A stretch of DNA of 32,191 nt from Mycobacterium sp. GTDB taxonomy: Bacteria > Actinomycetota > Actinomycetes > Mycobacteriales > Mycobacteriaceae. Position 1 is the first letter of the stretch. Each line of letters starts with the position of its first letter. The notes beneath the pieces are model-generated. The model had not been told where the DNA came from. It did not search any database and was given only the letters and a program-made list of their open reading frames with translations. The DNA is taken from assembly GCF_004298145.1 (NCBI RefSeq), contig NZ_SCRH01000073.1, forward strand, positions 1 to 32,191, written 5' to 3'. Made by a program: the position numbers and the translations under genes. This document shows, piece by piece, positions 7,846 to 14,809 of this stretch.

Positions 7846-8210
7846 CCGATTACCGCCTTCGCGATCACCAACACGAGCGCGACGAGCCCGACCACCGTCA
7901 GGCCCACCGCGAGGTAGGTCGGTGAGGGATGCCGCGGCAGTGAGGTCCCGTGACGCATGGCGCGATCCGCCTGCCGCCAACGCAGCAACCCCATCCCGCT
8001 GGTGAGAATGGCCAGCAGCGCAAGCCCCGCACCGAGGACACGGCGCGCACCGGGTACCCCCAGCTCCGGAACCAGCTGCACGAGCGCGACCGCCGCGGCG
8101 AGCAGCCCCAGCGCCGTGCGCTGCCAGGCCAAGAAAGTCCGCTCATTGGCGAAGGTGAACCGGTAGTCGGGTTCGTGTTCTTCGGCGCTGTCGGTGTCGG
8201 CCACGAGCAC
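7842..8210 (-). CDS. DUF202 small membrane protein (first of pair)
   Basis: This 122-residue protein contains the DUF202 motif (Asn-Glu-Arg-Thr-Phe-Leu-Ala-Trp-Gln-Arg-Thr) at residues 22-32 after a short acidic N-terminus. It then has three predicted transmembrane helices, with a conserved Arg-Trp-Arg-Gln-Ala-Asp-Arg-Ala loop after the second. The start is uncertain: GTG at 8208-8210 matches the length I recall for Rv2272, and GTG at 8202-8204 is possible. No clear ribosome site is visible. It overlaps the second DUF202 gene at its 3' end, so the two products may work as a heteromer. No function can be assigned. Confidence 0.8.
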   Translation of the reverse strand: MLVADTDSAEEHEPDYRFTFANERTFLAWQRTALGLLAAAVALVQLVPELGVPGARRVLGAGLALLAILTSGMGLLRWRQADRAMRHGTSLPRHPSPTYLAVGLTVVGLVALVLVIAKAVIG

Positions 8211-8237
8211 ATCGTTGCATGACGAGGGCTGTGCTGA

Positions 8238-8415
8238 ATGATGGTGGCCAGCCACAAGTACGACCTGCGCGCCGCGGGTGCTCTGGGTTTCAAGACCGCG
8301 TTCGTCGCGCGCCCGCTGGAGTTTGGTCTCGACGGCGAGGCCGACGTCGTCTACCGACGAGTTGGACGTCAATGCGTCCGACTTCCTCGACCTCGCAGCG
8401 CAACCCGGCTGCTGA
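8238..8415 (+). pseudogene. Remnant of a type II haloacid dehalogenase (C-terminus, frameshifted)
   Basis: The + strand encodes the C-terminal motif of (S)-2-haloacid dehalogenases: Met-Val-Ala-Ser-His-Lys-Tyr-Asp-Leu-Arg-Ala-Ala, then Gly-Phe-Lys-Thr-Ala-Phe-Val-Ala-Arg-Pro-Leu-Glu-Phe-Gly. After Val-Val-Tyr (codon 8352-8354) the expected ending, Asp-Glu-Leu-Asp-Val-Asn-Ala-Ser-Asp-Phe-Leu-Asp-Leu-Ala, continues only in the next frame from 8356, to a TGA at 8413-8415. An in-frame TGA at 8235-8237 precedes the ATG. Everything upstream, including the catalytic Asp of the HAD fold, is missing; the DUF202 gene lies there instead. I infer a deletion plus a one-base shift. It cannot encode an active enzyme. 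Confidence 0.82.
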
Positions 8416-8865
8416 TCAGCGGTGCGCGGATCCCGTCAGGGGCTGCCCGTTGGCCGCCTGCAGCAGGCAGATGACAGTGCTCGGGGTGGGGTTGGCCCCG
8501 GTGCGATCCTGATTCGAGTCGATCAGGTAGGTGATCGAAAGCGGGCTGCCCTCAACGGATCGGCCGGTATACGGCGCGAACCCGGCGGCGCAATCCCGAT
8601 TCGCGACGCCGGCGACCGCGGTGTCGACGGCCATCGGCGCCCGCAGATACACCTCGGCCAAATGCGCCGTCGCACAGTCGACTACGGTGACCGTCACGCG
8701 GCTCAGGTCCGGCGGGGGCAGGTCGGCCACGCACTCGCCGGCCCGCAGGTCGATCCACTTCTCGTGGTGCGAGCCCGACGGTGCGGGAGCCGCCGTGGCG
8801 GTGGCGCAGGCGCCCAGCATCGCCAGGGCGGCGGCCAGGCCGCACACCACGTAAAGGGCCCGCAT
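8416..8865 (-). CDS. lppN: LppN-like lipoprotein
   Basis: The 149-residue product begins with a lipoprotein signal peptide: a hydrophobic stretch ending in Leu-Gly-Ala-Cys, with Cys20 as the lipidated residue. The mature part holds several cysteines (Gly-Glu-Cys, Asp-Cys-Ala, Arg-Asp-Cys-Ala, Ile-Cys-Leu), which may form disulphides in the cell envelope. The C-terminus (Pro-Ser-Thr-Val-Ile-Cys-Leu-Leu-Gln) closely resembles M. tuberculosis LppN (Rv2270) as I remember it, and the position between cyp124 and the DUF202 pair fits. I used the ATG at 8863-8865; a GTG at 8881-8883 would add six residues. Function is unknown. Its stop directly abuts the dehalogenase remnant on the other strand. Confidence 0.75.
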   Translation of the reverse strand: MRALYVVCGLAAALAMLGACATATAAPAPSGSHHEKWIDLRAGECVADLPPPDLSRVTVTVVDCATAHLAEVYLRAPMAVDTAVAGVANRDCAAGFAPYTGRSVEGSPLSITYLIDSNQDRTGANPTPSTVICLLQAANGQPLTGSAHR

Positions 8866-8875
8866 GCAGTGCAGT

Positions 8876-9439
8876 TTAGGCACTTTGGAACGTCGGCGGC
8901 ACGGTATTCGTCAGCGCCGGGTCCGGCTTTTCCGACGACATCGACAGGAACCCGCGCACGCAGCGCGCGGCCAGCAACCAGTTCGTCGGCTTCTTCATGT
9001 CCAGGCCACCCAGGAGCTGTTTGACCATCGTCAGGCTGTCGAAGTAAATGCGTTCGCAGACAAGTGTTTCCGTCTCGTCGAAGACGAAGTAGGCGGTCAT
9101 CCGGACGCGGAACCGGCTACCGGTGGGCGGCACCTTCCCCAGGTAACCGCGGTGGGTGCCCATGAGCCAGAATTCGACGATCACCGCGTCGGCGCTGTGC
9201 CGCAGCGCGATGATTTCGTGATCCTGATCGGGAAACGCGATCCGCGTGTCGGCGTAGTAGCCGCGCACCGCCACGTCGCCGTCGTGCACGAGCATCTGGG
9301 GGATCAGCTCATAGCGCGGATGCGGGAAGGTCGACAGGACGTCGTCCCAGGCCTGGCGGACCTCGTGGTGGAAGTGGTCGAGCACAAGTTTCTGGCGGGC
9401 GGCCAGCACCTCGGGAACGGGAAACGCGGGGATGGTCAC
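8876..9439 (-). CDS. SnoaL/NTF2-fold protein of unknown substrate
   Basis: This 187-residue soluble protein has the look of the SnoaL-like (polyketide cyclase / NTF2) fold. It has an N-terminal helix region with His-Phe-His-His-Glu, a central Arg/Tyr/Phe-rich strand pattern, and a late Phe-Asp-Glu-Thr-Glu-Thr-Leu-Val-Cys-Glu-Arg-Ile-Tyr-Phe-Asp segment typical of these small barrels. Members include ester cyclases, isomerases and ligand-binding proteins. I chose the GTG at 9437-9439; further upstream the frame loses family character. It lies downstream of cyp124 on the same strand, with a perfect palindrome in the 124-bp gap, and just upstream of lppN. A role in modifying or binding a CYP124 product is conceivable but not shown. 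Confidence 0.65.
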   Translation of the reverse strand: MTIPAFPVPEVLAARQKLVLDHFHHEVRQAWDDVLSTFPHPRYELIPQMLVHDGDVAVRGYYADTRIAFPDQDHEIIALRHSADAVIVEFWLMGTHRGYLGKVPPTGSRFRVRMTAYFVFDETETLVCERIYFDSLTMVKQLLGGLDMKKPTNWLLAARCVRGFLSMSSEKPDPALTNTVPPTFQSA

Positions 9440-9495
9440 GGGACCAGCGTAAGCCCGGGTTTCGGGTCGGTCGGCTGTGTGACGTCGTGGGATTT

Positions 9496-9513
9496 GATAG
9501 CGCATGCGCTATC
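9496..9513. promoter_or_regulatory. Perfect 18-bp palindrome, probable operator
   Basis: GATAGCGCATGCGCTATC is identical to its reverse complement with no spacer. It lies 57 bases upstream of the SnoaL-like start and 51 bases beyond the cyp124 stop. Such uninterrupted dyads usually bind dimeric regulators. I do not recognise it as a known mycobacterial motif; it does not fit the KstR consensus as I know it. Confidence 0.55.
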
Positions 9514-9563
9514 GGATTCGAGAAAGCGATATACCTTGGGAGACAGGAGAATCCGCCGAGCAG

Positions 9564-10883
9564 CTACCGCGGGGGCGTCCAGGCGACCGGCAGGCTCTTG
9601 ATGCCGTGAATGAATTGCGACAGCAGCCGCGCGGGTTCGTCCGTCGCGACGATGTCGGGTATCTCGCGGCGCAATTCGTCGAAGACGACCCGGATTTCGC
9701 GACGAGCCAGGTTGGCGCCCAGGCAGAAATGGGCGCCGCCGCCGCCGAAGCCGAAATGCGGATTGGGGGTGCGCGCGACGTCGAAAAGCCAGGGATCCTC
9801 GAACGTCGACTCGTCGCGATTGGCCGAGTTGTACCACAGCGTGACCTTGTCGCCGGCCTTCATCTTGGTGCCGCCGAGCTTGAAGTCCCGGGTCAGCGTG
9901 CGTCGCATGTAAACCACCGGGGAAGCCCACCGCACGACCTCCTCGACCGCGGTCGGCGCCAGGTGGTCGAAGTTGGACCACCACTTGTCCCGCTCGGCGG
10001 GATAGCGCGACAGCGCGAGCACGCCGTGGCTGATCGCATTGCGCGTCGTCTCGTTGCCGGCCACCACCAGCAGGATGAAGAACGACGCGATCTCCGTCGA
10101 CGTCAGCCGTTCCCCGTCGACCTCGGCTTCCACCAGGCTGGTGGTCAGATCGTCGAGGTGATTGGACCGCCGGTCCTCGGCCAGCGCGCTGGCGTAGGCG
10201 CCGATGTCCATCGACACCTGCATGAACTCCCCGAAATCCGTGGCCAGGTCCGGGTCGCCGAACCCGAGAATCACGTTGGTCCAGTGGAAGATTCGCTGAT
10301 GGTCCTCCTCGGGGATGCCCATCATGTCGCAGATGATCTGCAGCGGTAGCGGGCCGGCGAGCTCGCTGACCAGCTCGGCCTGCCCGTCGGGATGATTGGC
10401 GATCAGCGAGGAAACCAACCGGCGGGCCCGCTCGCGGACCGAGGCCTCGATGCGCGCCACCACTTTCGGGGTGAACGCGCGGCTGACGATCGAGCGCAGC
10501 CGCTGATGCCGCGGATCGTCGAGCACGATCATCGAGCCGAAGTATTCGCTGATCTCGGGCGTGTTGTCGTTGATCGTGATGTTGGGGCTGGAGCTGAAGA
10601 TGTCCGCGTGACGGCTCGCGAAATACACGTCGTCATGCTTGGTCAGCGCCCAGTGCCCGCTGCCGGGTTCGAACCCCTCGTACTCGATCGCGGGCCAGAA
10701 CGAGATCGGCGCCTCGCGGCGCAAGGTGGCGAAGGCGCCGTCGCGGAAATCGTCGTCGAACCCCCAGAAGTCCAGCGACTCGAGATGGATGTCGGCCAGC
10801 GGAATGTCGGGCGGTGGCGCGCCGTTCGTCCGCGCCGCCAAGCCGGCTGTCACGCTTTTGTTGGGACCCGTCTCGAGACTCAC
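9564..10883 (-). CDS. cyp124: Cytochrome P450 CYP124, omega-hydroxylase of methyl-branched lipids
   Basis: This 439-residue P450 closely matches M. tuberculosis CYP124 (Rv2266) along its length, as I recall that sequence. CYP124 hydroxylates the terminal methyl group of methyl-branched fatty acids and isoprenoids and also oxidises sterol side chains, in the cytosol, using ferredoxin partners. Visible motifs are the I-helix oxygen-activation motif Ala-Gly-Asn-Glu-Thr-Thr, the K-helix Glu-x-x-Arg, and the haem loop Phe-Gly-x-Gly with the cysteine ligand at Cys387. I chose the GTG at 10881-10883 because AAAGGAG lies six bases upstream; the frame stays open for another 29 codons that lack family similarity. 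It sits 34 bases downstream of an MmpS-like gene on the same strand. Confidence 0.95.
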   Translation of the reverse strand: MSLETGPNKSVTAGLAARTNGAPPPDIPLADIHLESLDFWGFDDDFRDGAFATLRREAPISFWPAIEYEGFEPGSGHWALTKHDDVYFASRHADIFSSSPNITINDNTPEISEYFGSMIVLDDPRHQRLRSIVSRAFTPKVVARIEASVRERARRLVSSLIANHPDGQAELVSELAGPLPLQIICDMMGIPEEDHQRIFHWTNVILGFGDPDLATDFGEFMQVSMDIGAYASALAEDRRSNHLDDLTTSLVEAEVDGERLTSTEIASFFILLVVAGNETTRNAISHGVLALSRYPAERDKWWSNFDHLAPTAVEEVVRWASPVVYMRRTLTRDFKLGGTKMKAGDKVTLWYNSANRDESTFEDPWLFDVARTPNPHFGFGGGGAHFCLGANLARREIRVVFDELRREIPDIVATDEPARLLSQFIHGIKSLPVAWTPPR

Positions 10884-10917
10884 CCAGATCTCCTTTTGTC
10901 GTGAGCGAACCGCTCGG

Positions 10918-11274
10918 TCAGTGGGTGCAGACCGTTCTGGCGGGCACACCGACGGTTGCCGTGGCCGCACTCACCACGTTGCCGTCGACGAAAATCTTGC
11001 AGGAGATGGGGCCGGGCCCCTGCGCGCTGAGGGTGAACACCTCCCCGCCGAACCCGGTGAACTCCGTCGACCACGGCAACGGCGCATTGACCTGATGCAG
11101 CTGCCCGGTGTCGGTCTCGTAGTAGATGAATTCGGCGACCGCGGGGCCATTGACCTCATAGCGGACCTGAGGCAGCTGGGGTAGGGCGTTGGCCACGCCA
11201 CAGGCATTCGCGAACCCGAGTCCGGCGGCCAACAAAATCGACGGTCCGGTGAGGTGCTTCGTCATGAATTGCAT
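10918..11274 (-). CDS. Secreted MmpS-like protein
   Basis: The 118-residue product resembles the extracytoplasmic domain of MmpS proteins. It has Val-x-Tyr-Glu-Val-x-Gly, the Leu-Pro-Trp-Ser strand at residues 66-69, Ala-Gln-Gly followed by Ser-Cys-Lys-Ile (Cys92), and a final Val-Cys (Cys116) that could pair with Cys92. In place of the usual membrane anchor it has a cleavable-looking signal peptide (residues about 8-30, ending Ala-Asn-Ala). MmpS proteins are MmpL partners, but the nearest mmpL is 3.5 kb away. The ATG at 11272-11274 was chosen, and 11263-11265 is an alternative; neither has a strong ribosome site. It precedes cyp124 on the same strand, so the two may be cotranscribed. Confidence 0.72.
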   Translation of the reverse strand: MQFMTKHLTGPSILLAAGLGFANACGVANALPQLPQVRYEVNGPAVAEFIYYETDTGQLHQVNAPLPWSTEFTGFGGEVFTLSAQGPGPISCKIFVDGNVVSAATATVGVPARTVCTH

Positions 11275-11356
11275 CGTGTCACCACGGGCGACGGTACGGA
11301 AGCTTAATGTGAAGTTCCGGGCGGGGGCTGGTGAGGTGGAAAGGTGGCGTCGAAGC

Positions 11357-12442
11357 ATGGCGGAACACGGCTCAAAGCGGGTAGTGGTGTTTGGCACTGG
11401 TTTCGTCGGCAAGATGGTGATCCCCGAGATCGTCAAACACCCGTCGTTCGAATTGGTGGGCGTCGGTGTCAGCAGTCCGAACAAGGTTGGCCGCGATGTC
11501 GGCGAGATCTGCGGGATGGCCGAGCGGGTGGGTGTTCTCGCGACCGACGACATCGATGCCCTGATCGCTTTGCAGCCTGATGCGCTGGTGCACTACGGCC
11601 CGACGGCCTTGCACGCCAAAGAGAACATTTCGCTGATCACCCGGTTCCTGCGGGCCGGCATCGACGTGTGCTCGACCGCGATGACGCCGTGGGTCTGGCC
11701 GACCATGCACCTCAACCCGCCCAACTGGATCACGCCCATCACCGAGGCGTGCGAACTGGGAGAGGCGTCCTGCTTCACCACCGGCATTGACCCCGGGTTC
11801 GCCAACGACCTGTTCCCCATGACGCTGATGGGCCTGTGCTCGGAGGTGCGCCGGGTGCGGGCCTCGGAGCTGCTGGACTACACCAACTACGAGGGCGACT
11901 ACGAAGTCGAGATGGGCATCGGCCGCGAGCCCGAGTACAGCCCGATGCTGGAAAACCGCGACGTGTTGATCTTCGCGTGGGGTGCCACCGTCCCGATGAT
12001 CGCCCACGCCGCCGGCATCATGCTCGACGAGATCACCACCACCTGGGACAAGTGGGTGACACCCACCGAGCGCACCACCGCCAAGGGCGTCATCAAGGCC
12101 GGGCACGTCGCCGCCGTCCGGTTCACCATCAACGGCGTCTACGGGGGTGAGACCCGCATCCAGCTCGAGCACGTCAACCGGATCGGACTCGACGCCGCCC
12201 CGGACTGGCCGTCGGGCCATGACAACGACGTCTACCGCGTGGAGATCGACGGGACCCCGAGCATCTTCCAGGAGACCGCGTTCCGGTTCACCGATGGCTC
12301 GGGGCGCGACGCCGCCGCGGCCGGCTGCCTGGCGACCGGGCTGCGGGCGCTCAATGCCGTCCCGGCCGTCAACGACCTTCGGCCGGGCTGGGTCACCCCG
12401 CTCGACCTGCCGCTCATCGCCGGGGCCGGCAACATCCGCTGA
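11357..12442 (+). CDS. DapB-like NAD(P)-dependent oxidoreductase
   Basis: The 361-residue protein starts with a Rossmann motif (Val-Val-Phe-Gly-Thr-Gly-Phe-Val-Gly). It belongs to the family annotated as dihydrodipicolinate-reductase N-terminal domain proteins, which also includes 2,4-diaminopentanoate dehydrogenase. It is longer than true DapB (about 245 residues) and has a different C-terminal half, so lysine biosynthesis is unlikely. Several mycobacterial paralogues exist with unknown substrates, often near P450 or lipid genes. I chose the ATG at 11357-11359, with a GGAAAGG purine tract upstream; the frame continues upstream into the divergent MmpS-like gene and should not be used. It shares an 82-bp divergent promoter region with the MmpS-like gene. 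Confidence 0.8.
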   Translation: MAEHGSKRVVVFGTGFVGKMVIPEIVKHPSFELVGVGVSSPNKVGRDVGEICGMAERVGVLATDDIDALIALQPDALVHYGPTALHAKENISLITRFLRAGIDVCSTAMTPWVWPTMHLNPPNWITPITEACELGEASCFTTGIDPGFANDLFPMTLMGLCSEVRRVRASELLDYTNYEGDYEVEMGIGREPEYSPMLENRDVLIFAWGATVPMIAHAAGIMLDEITTTWDKWVTPTERTTAKGVIKAGHVAAVRFTINGVYGGETRIQLEHVNRIGLDAAPDWPSGHDNDVYRVEIDGTPSIFQETAFRFTDGSGRDAAAAGCLATGLRALNAVPAVNDLRPGWVTPLDLPLIAGAGNIR

Positions 12443-12500
12443 TCGGCGCACAGCGGCCGCATAGCTACCGCCGACACGCGATACAGGTTCTGGCGGCACA

Positions 12501-12551
12501 ATGGCACCTAGACGATGGCGGCTAGACGATGGCAGCTAGACGATGGCGAAT
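12501..12551. repeat. Three and a half 14-bp direct repeats upstream of the actin-fold gene
   Basis: Units start at 12501, 12515 and 12529, each of the form ATGGC-(A/G)-(C/G)-CTAGACG, with a partial fourth unit (ATGGCGAAT) at 12543. Each unit carries a CTAG tetranucleotide, which is rare in such GC-rich DNA. They end 28 bases before the chosen start of the next gene and so lie in its leader or promoter. Copy number could vary by slippage. Confidence 0.8.
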
Positions 12552-12578
12552 CGGTGCTGTGAACACGGGGGTCGAAAT

Positions 12579-14345
12579 ATGGCCGATGGAGCTGGGACCG
12601 CGCTGGGCTTATCGATCGGTGCCACCAATCTCGCGGCCGTAACCGCCGATAACGCCATCACCCGCAAGCCCGTTCTGACGCTGTATCCGGACCGCCCCGC
12701 CGAGATCGGCATCCCCGCCGAGAACCCCAGGCTGCGAGGGCCGGGCGTGGTGATCACCGGCTTCGTGAATCGAGTCGGCGACCCGCGCGGAATCGTGGCC
12801 CCCGACGGCTCGGTGCACCGCAGCGAGGTGGTGCTCGCCGACGGGTTACGGGCACTGGCCTATGCCGCCACCGGCGGGCGCCCCCTGCCCGACAACGTCG
12901 CGGTCACCTATCCGGCCCATTGGGAGTCGCCGGCGGTCGAGGCCCTGGGCGCCGCCCTGGGGGAAATCCCCGAATGGTCGCAACGCGCGCGCCCGATCCT
13001 GTTGATTCCCGATGCCGCCGCGGCGCTGCTCGCCGTGCGGGCCAACCCGGGCATACCGGCGCGCGGGACCGTGGCGGTATGCGATTTCGGCGGCAGCGGC
13101 ACCAACATCACCTTGATGGACGCGGACGGTGACTACCGGGCGTTGGCGCCGACCGTGCGGCACCGCGATTTCTCCGGCGACCTGATCGATCAGGCGCTGC
13201 TGGGCGTGGTGGTGGCCAACATGCCGACCACCGGCGCATTCCCCACGGGCACGGCGGCGATCGGCTCGCTGAGCCGGCTGAGGGGTGGGTGCCGGGTCGC
13301 CAAGGAACAACTGTCCTCGAGCACCGCGACCATGCTGACCGACGGACTGACCGGGGCGCGCGGCGAAATCCGGCTCACTCGACACGAGCTTGACGACGCG
13401 ATCCGCCCGGCGCTGACCAGCTTCATCGCGAGGCTGGATGAAGCGTTGGCGCACAACGGAATCCGCGATCTCGTCGCGGTGGTTTCGACGGGTGGTGGGG
13501 CGAACCTCCCGGCCGTCACCACGACGCTGTCACGGCATTTTCGTGTCCCGGTCGCCACCACGCCGCGGCCCCAACTCACGGCGGCGGTCGGCGCCGCGTT
13601 GCGGGTGGCGCACGGTGCCGGTGACGCCGGCGCAACGTTGTCCGCGCCCGCCGCGCCCGCCGCGCCCGCCGCGCCCGCCGCCGCGACGGCGCGGTCGGCG
13701 GTGCGGCCCGATCAGCACGCGGAGGCGACCGCCACCGCCCAGGTGCCACCGGCGGAACCGACACCGGGCGGGATGCCGATACGGGCCTGGTCGGCGACGG
13801 GTCATCACTCGCGCGTCACGCCGGTCGGCCCGACGCCCGACGCGGCGGTGACCTCTCGGATCGATGCCGCGACCCCTGTGCGCAAGCGGCTATTCGCGCG
13901 GTGGCGACTGCTGCCGGTGGCCGCGGTCGTCCTCACCGCTGCGGCGGTGCTGCTGGTGGGGGCCGCCGTGGCGATCGGACTGAGCTCGCAGCACACATCG
14001 GCGACAACGCCGGCGCCCGCCCTGACCACGACCCCGGCCGCGCCGGCGCCTTCACCCAACAGCACGACGGCCCAGCCCGGGCCGCAGGACGTTCCGGTGC
14101 CGTCGACCTCCGATACCAACCCGCCGGCCGGGACCGAGACACCGACGACCACCACGCCGGCGGCGACCCCGCAGGCGGTCCCGCCCGCACGTCCGGCATC
14201 CCCGCGTAGGGAGGCAGTACCGCCGATTCCACCCATCCCCGGAGTCAACGGACCCATCCCCGGTATCGACCGCGTCAACGAGATCATTCAGGAGTTCGAA
14301 GGCGGCCTGGGCATCAGCCTCCTGGGGCCGCTACCCGCTCAGTGA
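12579..14345 (+). CDS. Actin-fold (Hsp70-like) ATPase domain with membrane segment and Pro/Thr-rich tail
   Basis: The 588-residue product resembles M. tuberculosis Rv2264c (a proline-rich protein of about 590 residues). The first 345 residues show Hsp70/actin nucleotide-binding motifs: a phosphate-1 strand (Leu-Gly-Leu-Ser-Ile-Gly-Ala-Thr-Asn), a phosphate-2 strand (Val-Cys-Asp-Phe-Gly-Gly-Ser-Gly) and an adenosine loop (Ser-Thr-Gly-Gly-Gly-Ala). No peptide-binding domain follows. Instead there is a linker with four Ala-Pro-Ala repeats (about 13640-13680), a single transmembrane helix near residues 443-470, and a tail of about 120 residues rich in Pro, Thr and Ala, probably outside the membrane. 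Tail glycosylation is plausible. The ATG at 12579 follows GGGGG by 7 bases; an ATG at 12543 would add 12 residues. Function is unknown. Confidence 0.82.
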   Translation: MADGAGTALGLSIGATNLAAVTADNAITRKPVLTLYPDRPAEIGIPAENPRLRGPGVVITGFVNRVGDPRGIVAPDGSVHRSEVVLADGLRALAYAATGGRPLPDNVAVTYPAHWESPAVEALGAALGEIPEWSQRARPILLIPDAAAALLAVRANPGIPARGTVAVCDFGGSGTNITLMDADGDYRALAPTVRHRDFSGDLIDQALLGVVVANMPTTGAFPTGTAAIGSLSRLRGGCRVAKEQLSSSTATMLTDGLTGARGEIRLTRHELDDAIRPALTSFIARLDEALAHNGIRDLVAVVSTGGGANLPAVTTTLSRHFRVPVATTPRPQLTAAVGAALRVAHGAGDAGATLSAPAAPAAPAAPAAATARSAVRPDQHAEATATAQVPPAEPTPGGMPIRAWSATGHHSRVTPVGPTPDAAVTSRIDAATPVRKRLFARWRLLPVAAVVLTAAAVLLVGAAVAIGLSSQHTSATTPAPALTTTPAAPAPSPNSTTAQPGPQDVPVPSTSDTNPPAGTETPTTTTPAATPQAVPPARPASPRREAVPPIPPIPGVNGPIPGIDRVNEIIQEFEGGLGISLLGPLPAQ

Positions 14346-14371
14346 GCTTGATTCGGGAATTCCCTTTCAGC

Positions 14372-14734
14372 TCAATTCTTTTCGCCCTTGTTCTCCGCGG
14401 TCGCGGCTTTCCTCAGCACCTCGTTCAGGGCCTTGTCCTTGTCGATCTGGTCCTGCAAATCTTTTTCGTCGCGCGCCTGGTCGCCCGCGGCCCGGTCGTC
14501 CGAACCCGCGCCCTCGACGACTTCATGCTTCGGGTTGCCGTCCTCGTCCAGCCACTCGTTGACCGCGGTGCCGGACACGCTGCCGCCGGTGCCGGGTAGC
14601 ACTATTGTGGGCTTGTCCGCGTAGGCCTCCATCATTTCGGCGGCCTTCTTCTTGTCGTCCTCGTCCGGCTCCGGCTTCTCCGTCAACCGTTGACCATCGT
14701 CTCGGTCGGCCCCTTTATCGTCCTGCACGCTCAT
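14372..14734 (-). CDS. Small, highly charged, probably disordered protein
   Basis: This 120-residue protein has no recognised domain. It is dominated by Asp, Glu and Lys, with an acidic N-terminus (Glu-Pro-Asp-Glu-Asp-Asp-Lys-Lys-Lys) and a charged C-terminal helix region. A short middle segment near residues 38-65 (Thr-Ile-Val-Leu-Pro-Gly-Thr-Gly-Gly-Ser-Val-Ser-Gly) looks conserved and could be a binding motif. There is no signal peptide or membrane segment. The ATG at 14732-14734 follows GAGGGGG by about 7 bases. The gene is convergent with the actin-fold gene, with only 26 bases between stops. Composition and start support a real gene; no function can be proposed. Confidence 0.7.
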   Translation of the reverse strand: MSVQDDKGADRDDGQRLTEKPEPDEDDKKKAAEMMEAYADKPTIVLPGTGGSVSGTAVNEWLDEDGNPKHEVVEGAGSDDRAAGDQARDEKDLQDQIDKDKALNEVLRKAATAENKGEKN

Positions 14735-14809
14735 GCATCTACCCCCTCGCAGTCGCAAGTTCGACGATGACAAGGGGTTACCCGTTGCGCGGCTGTGCCG
14801 AAACTCTCG

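Noticed and set aside
13640..13683. GCGCCCGCC tandem repeat considered as a regulatory or mobile repeat
   Set aside because: It is in frame and encodes a Pro-Ala-Ala linker in the actin-fold protein; simple slippage explains it.
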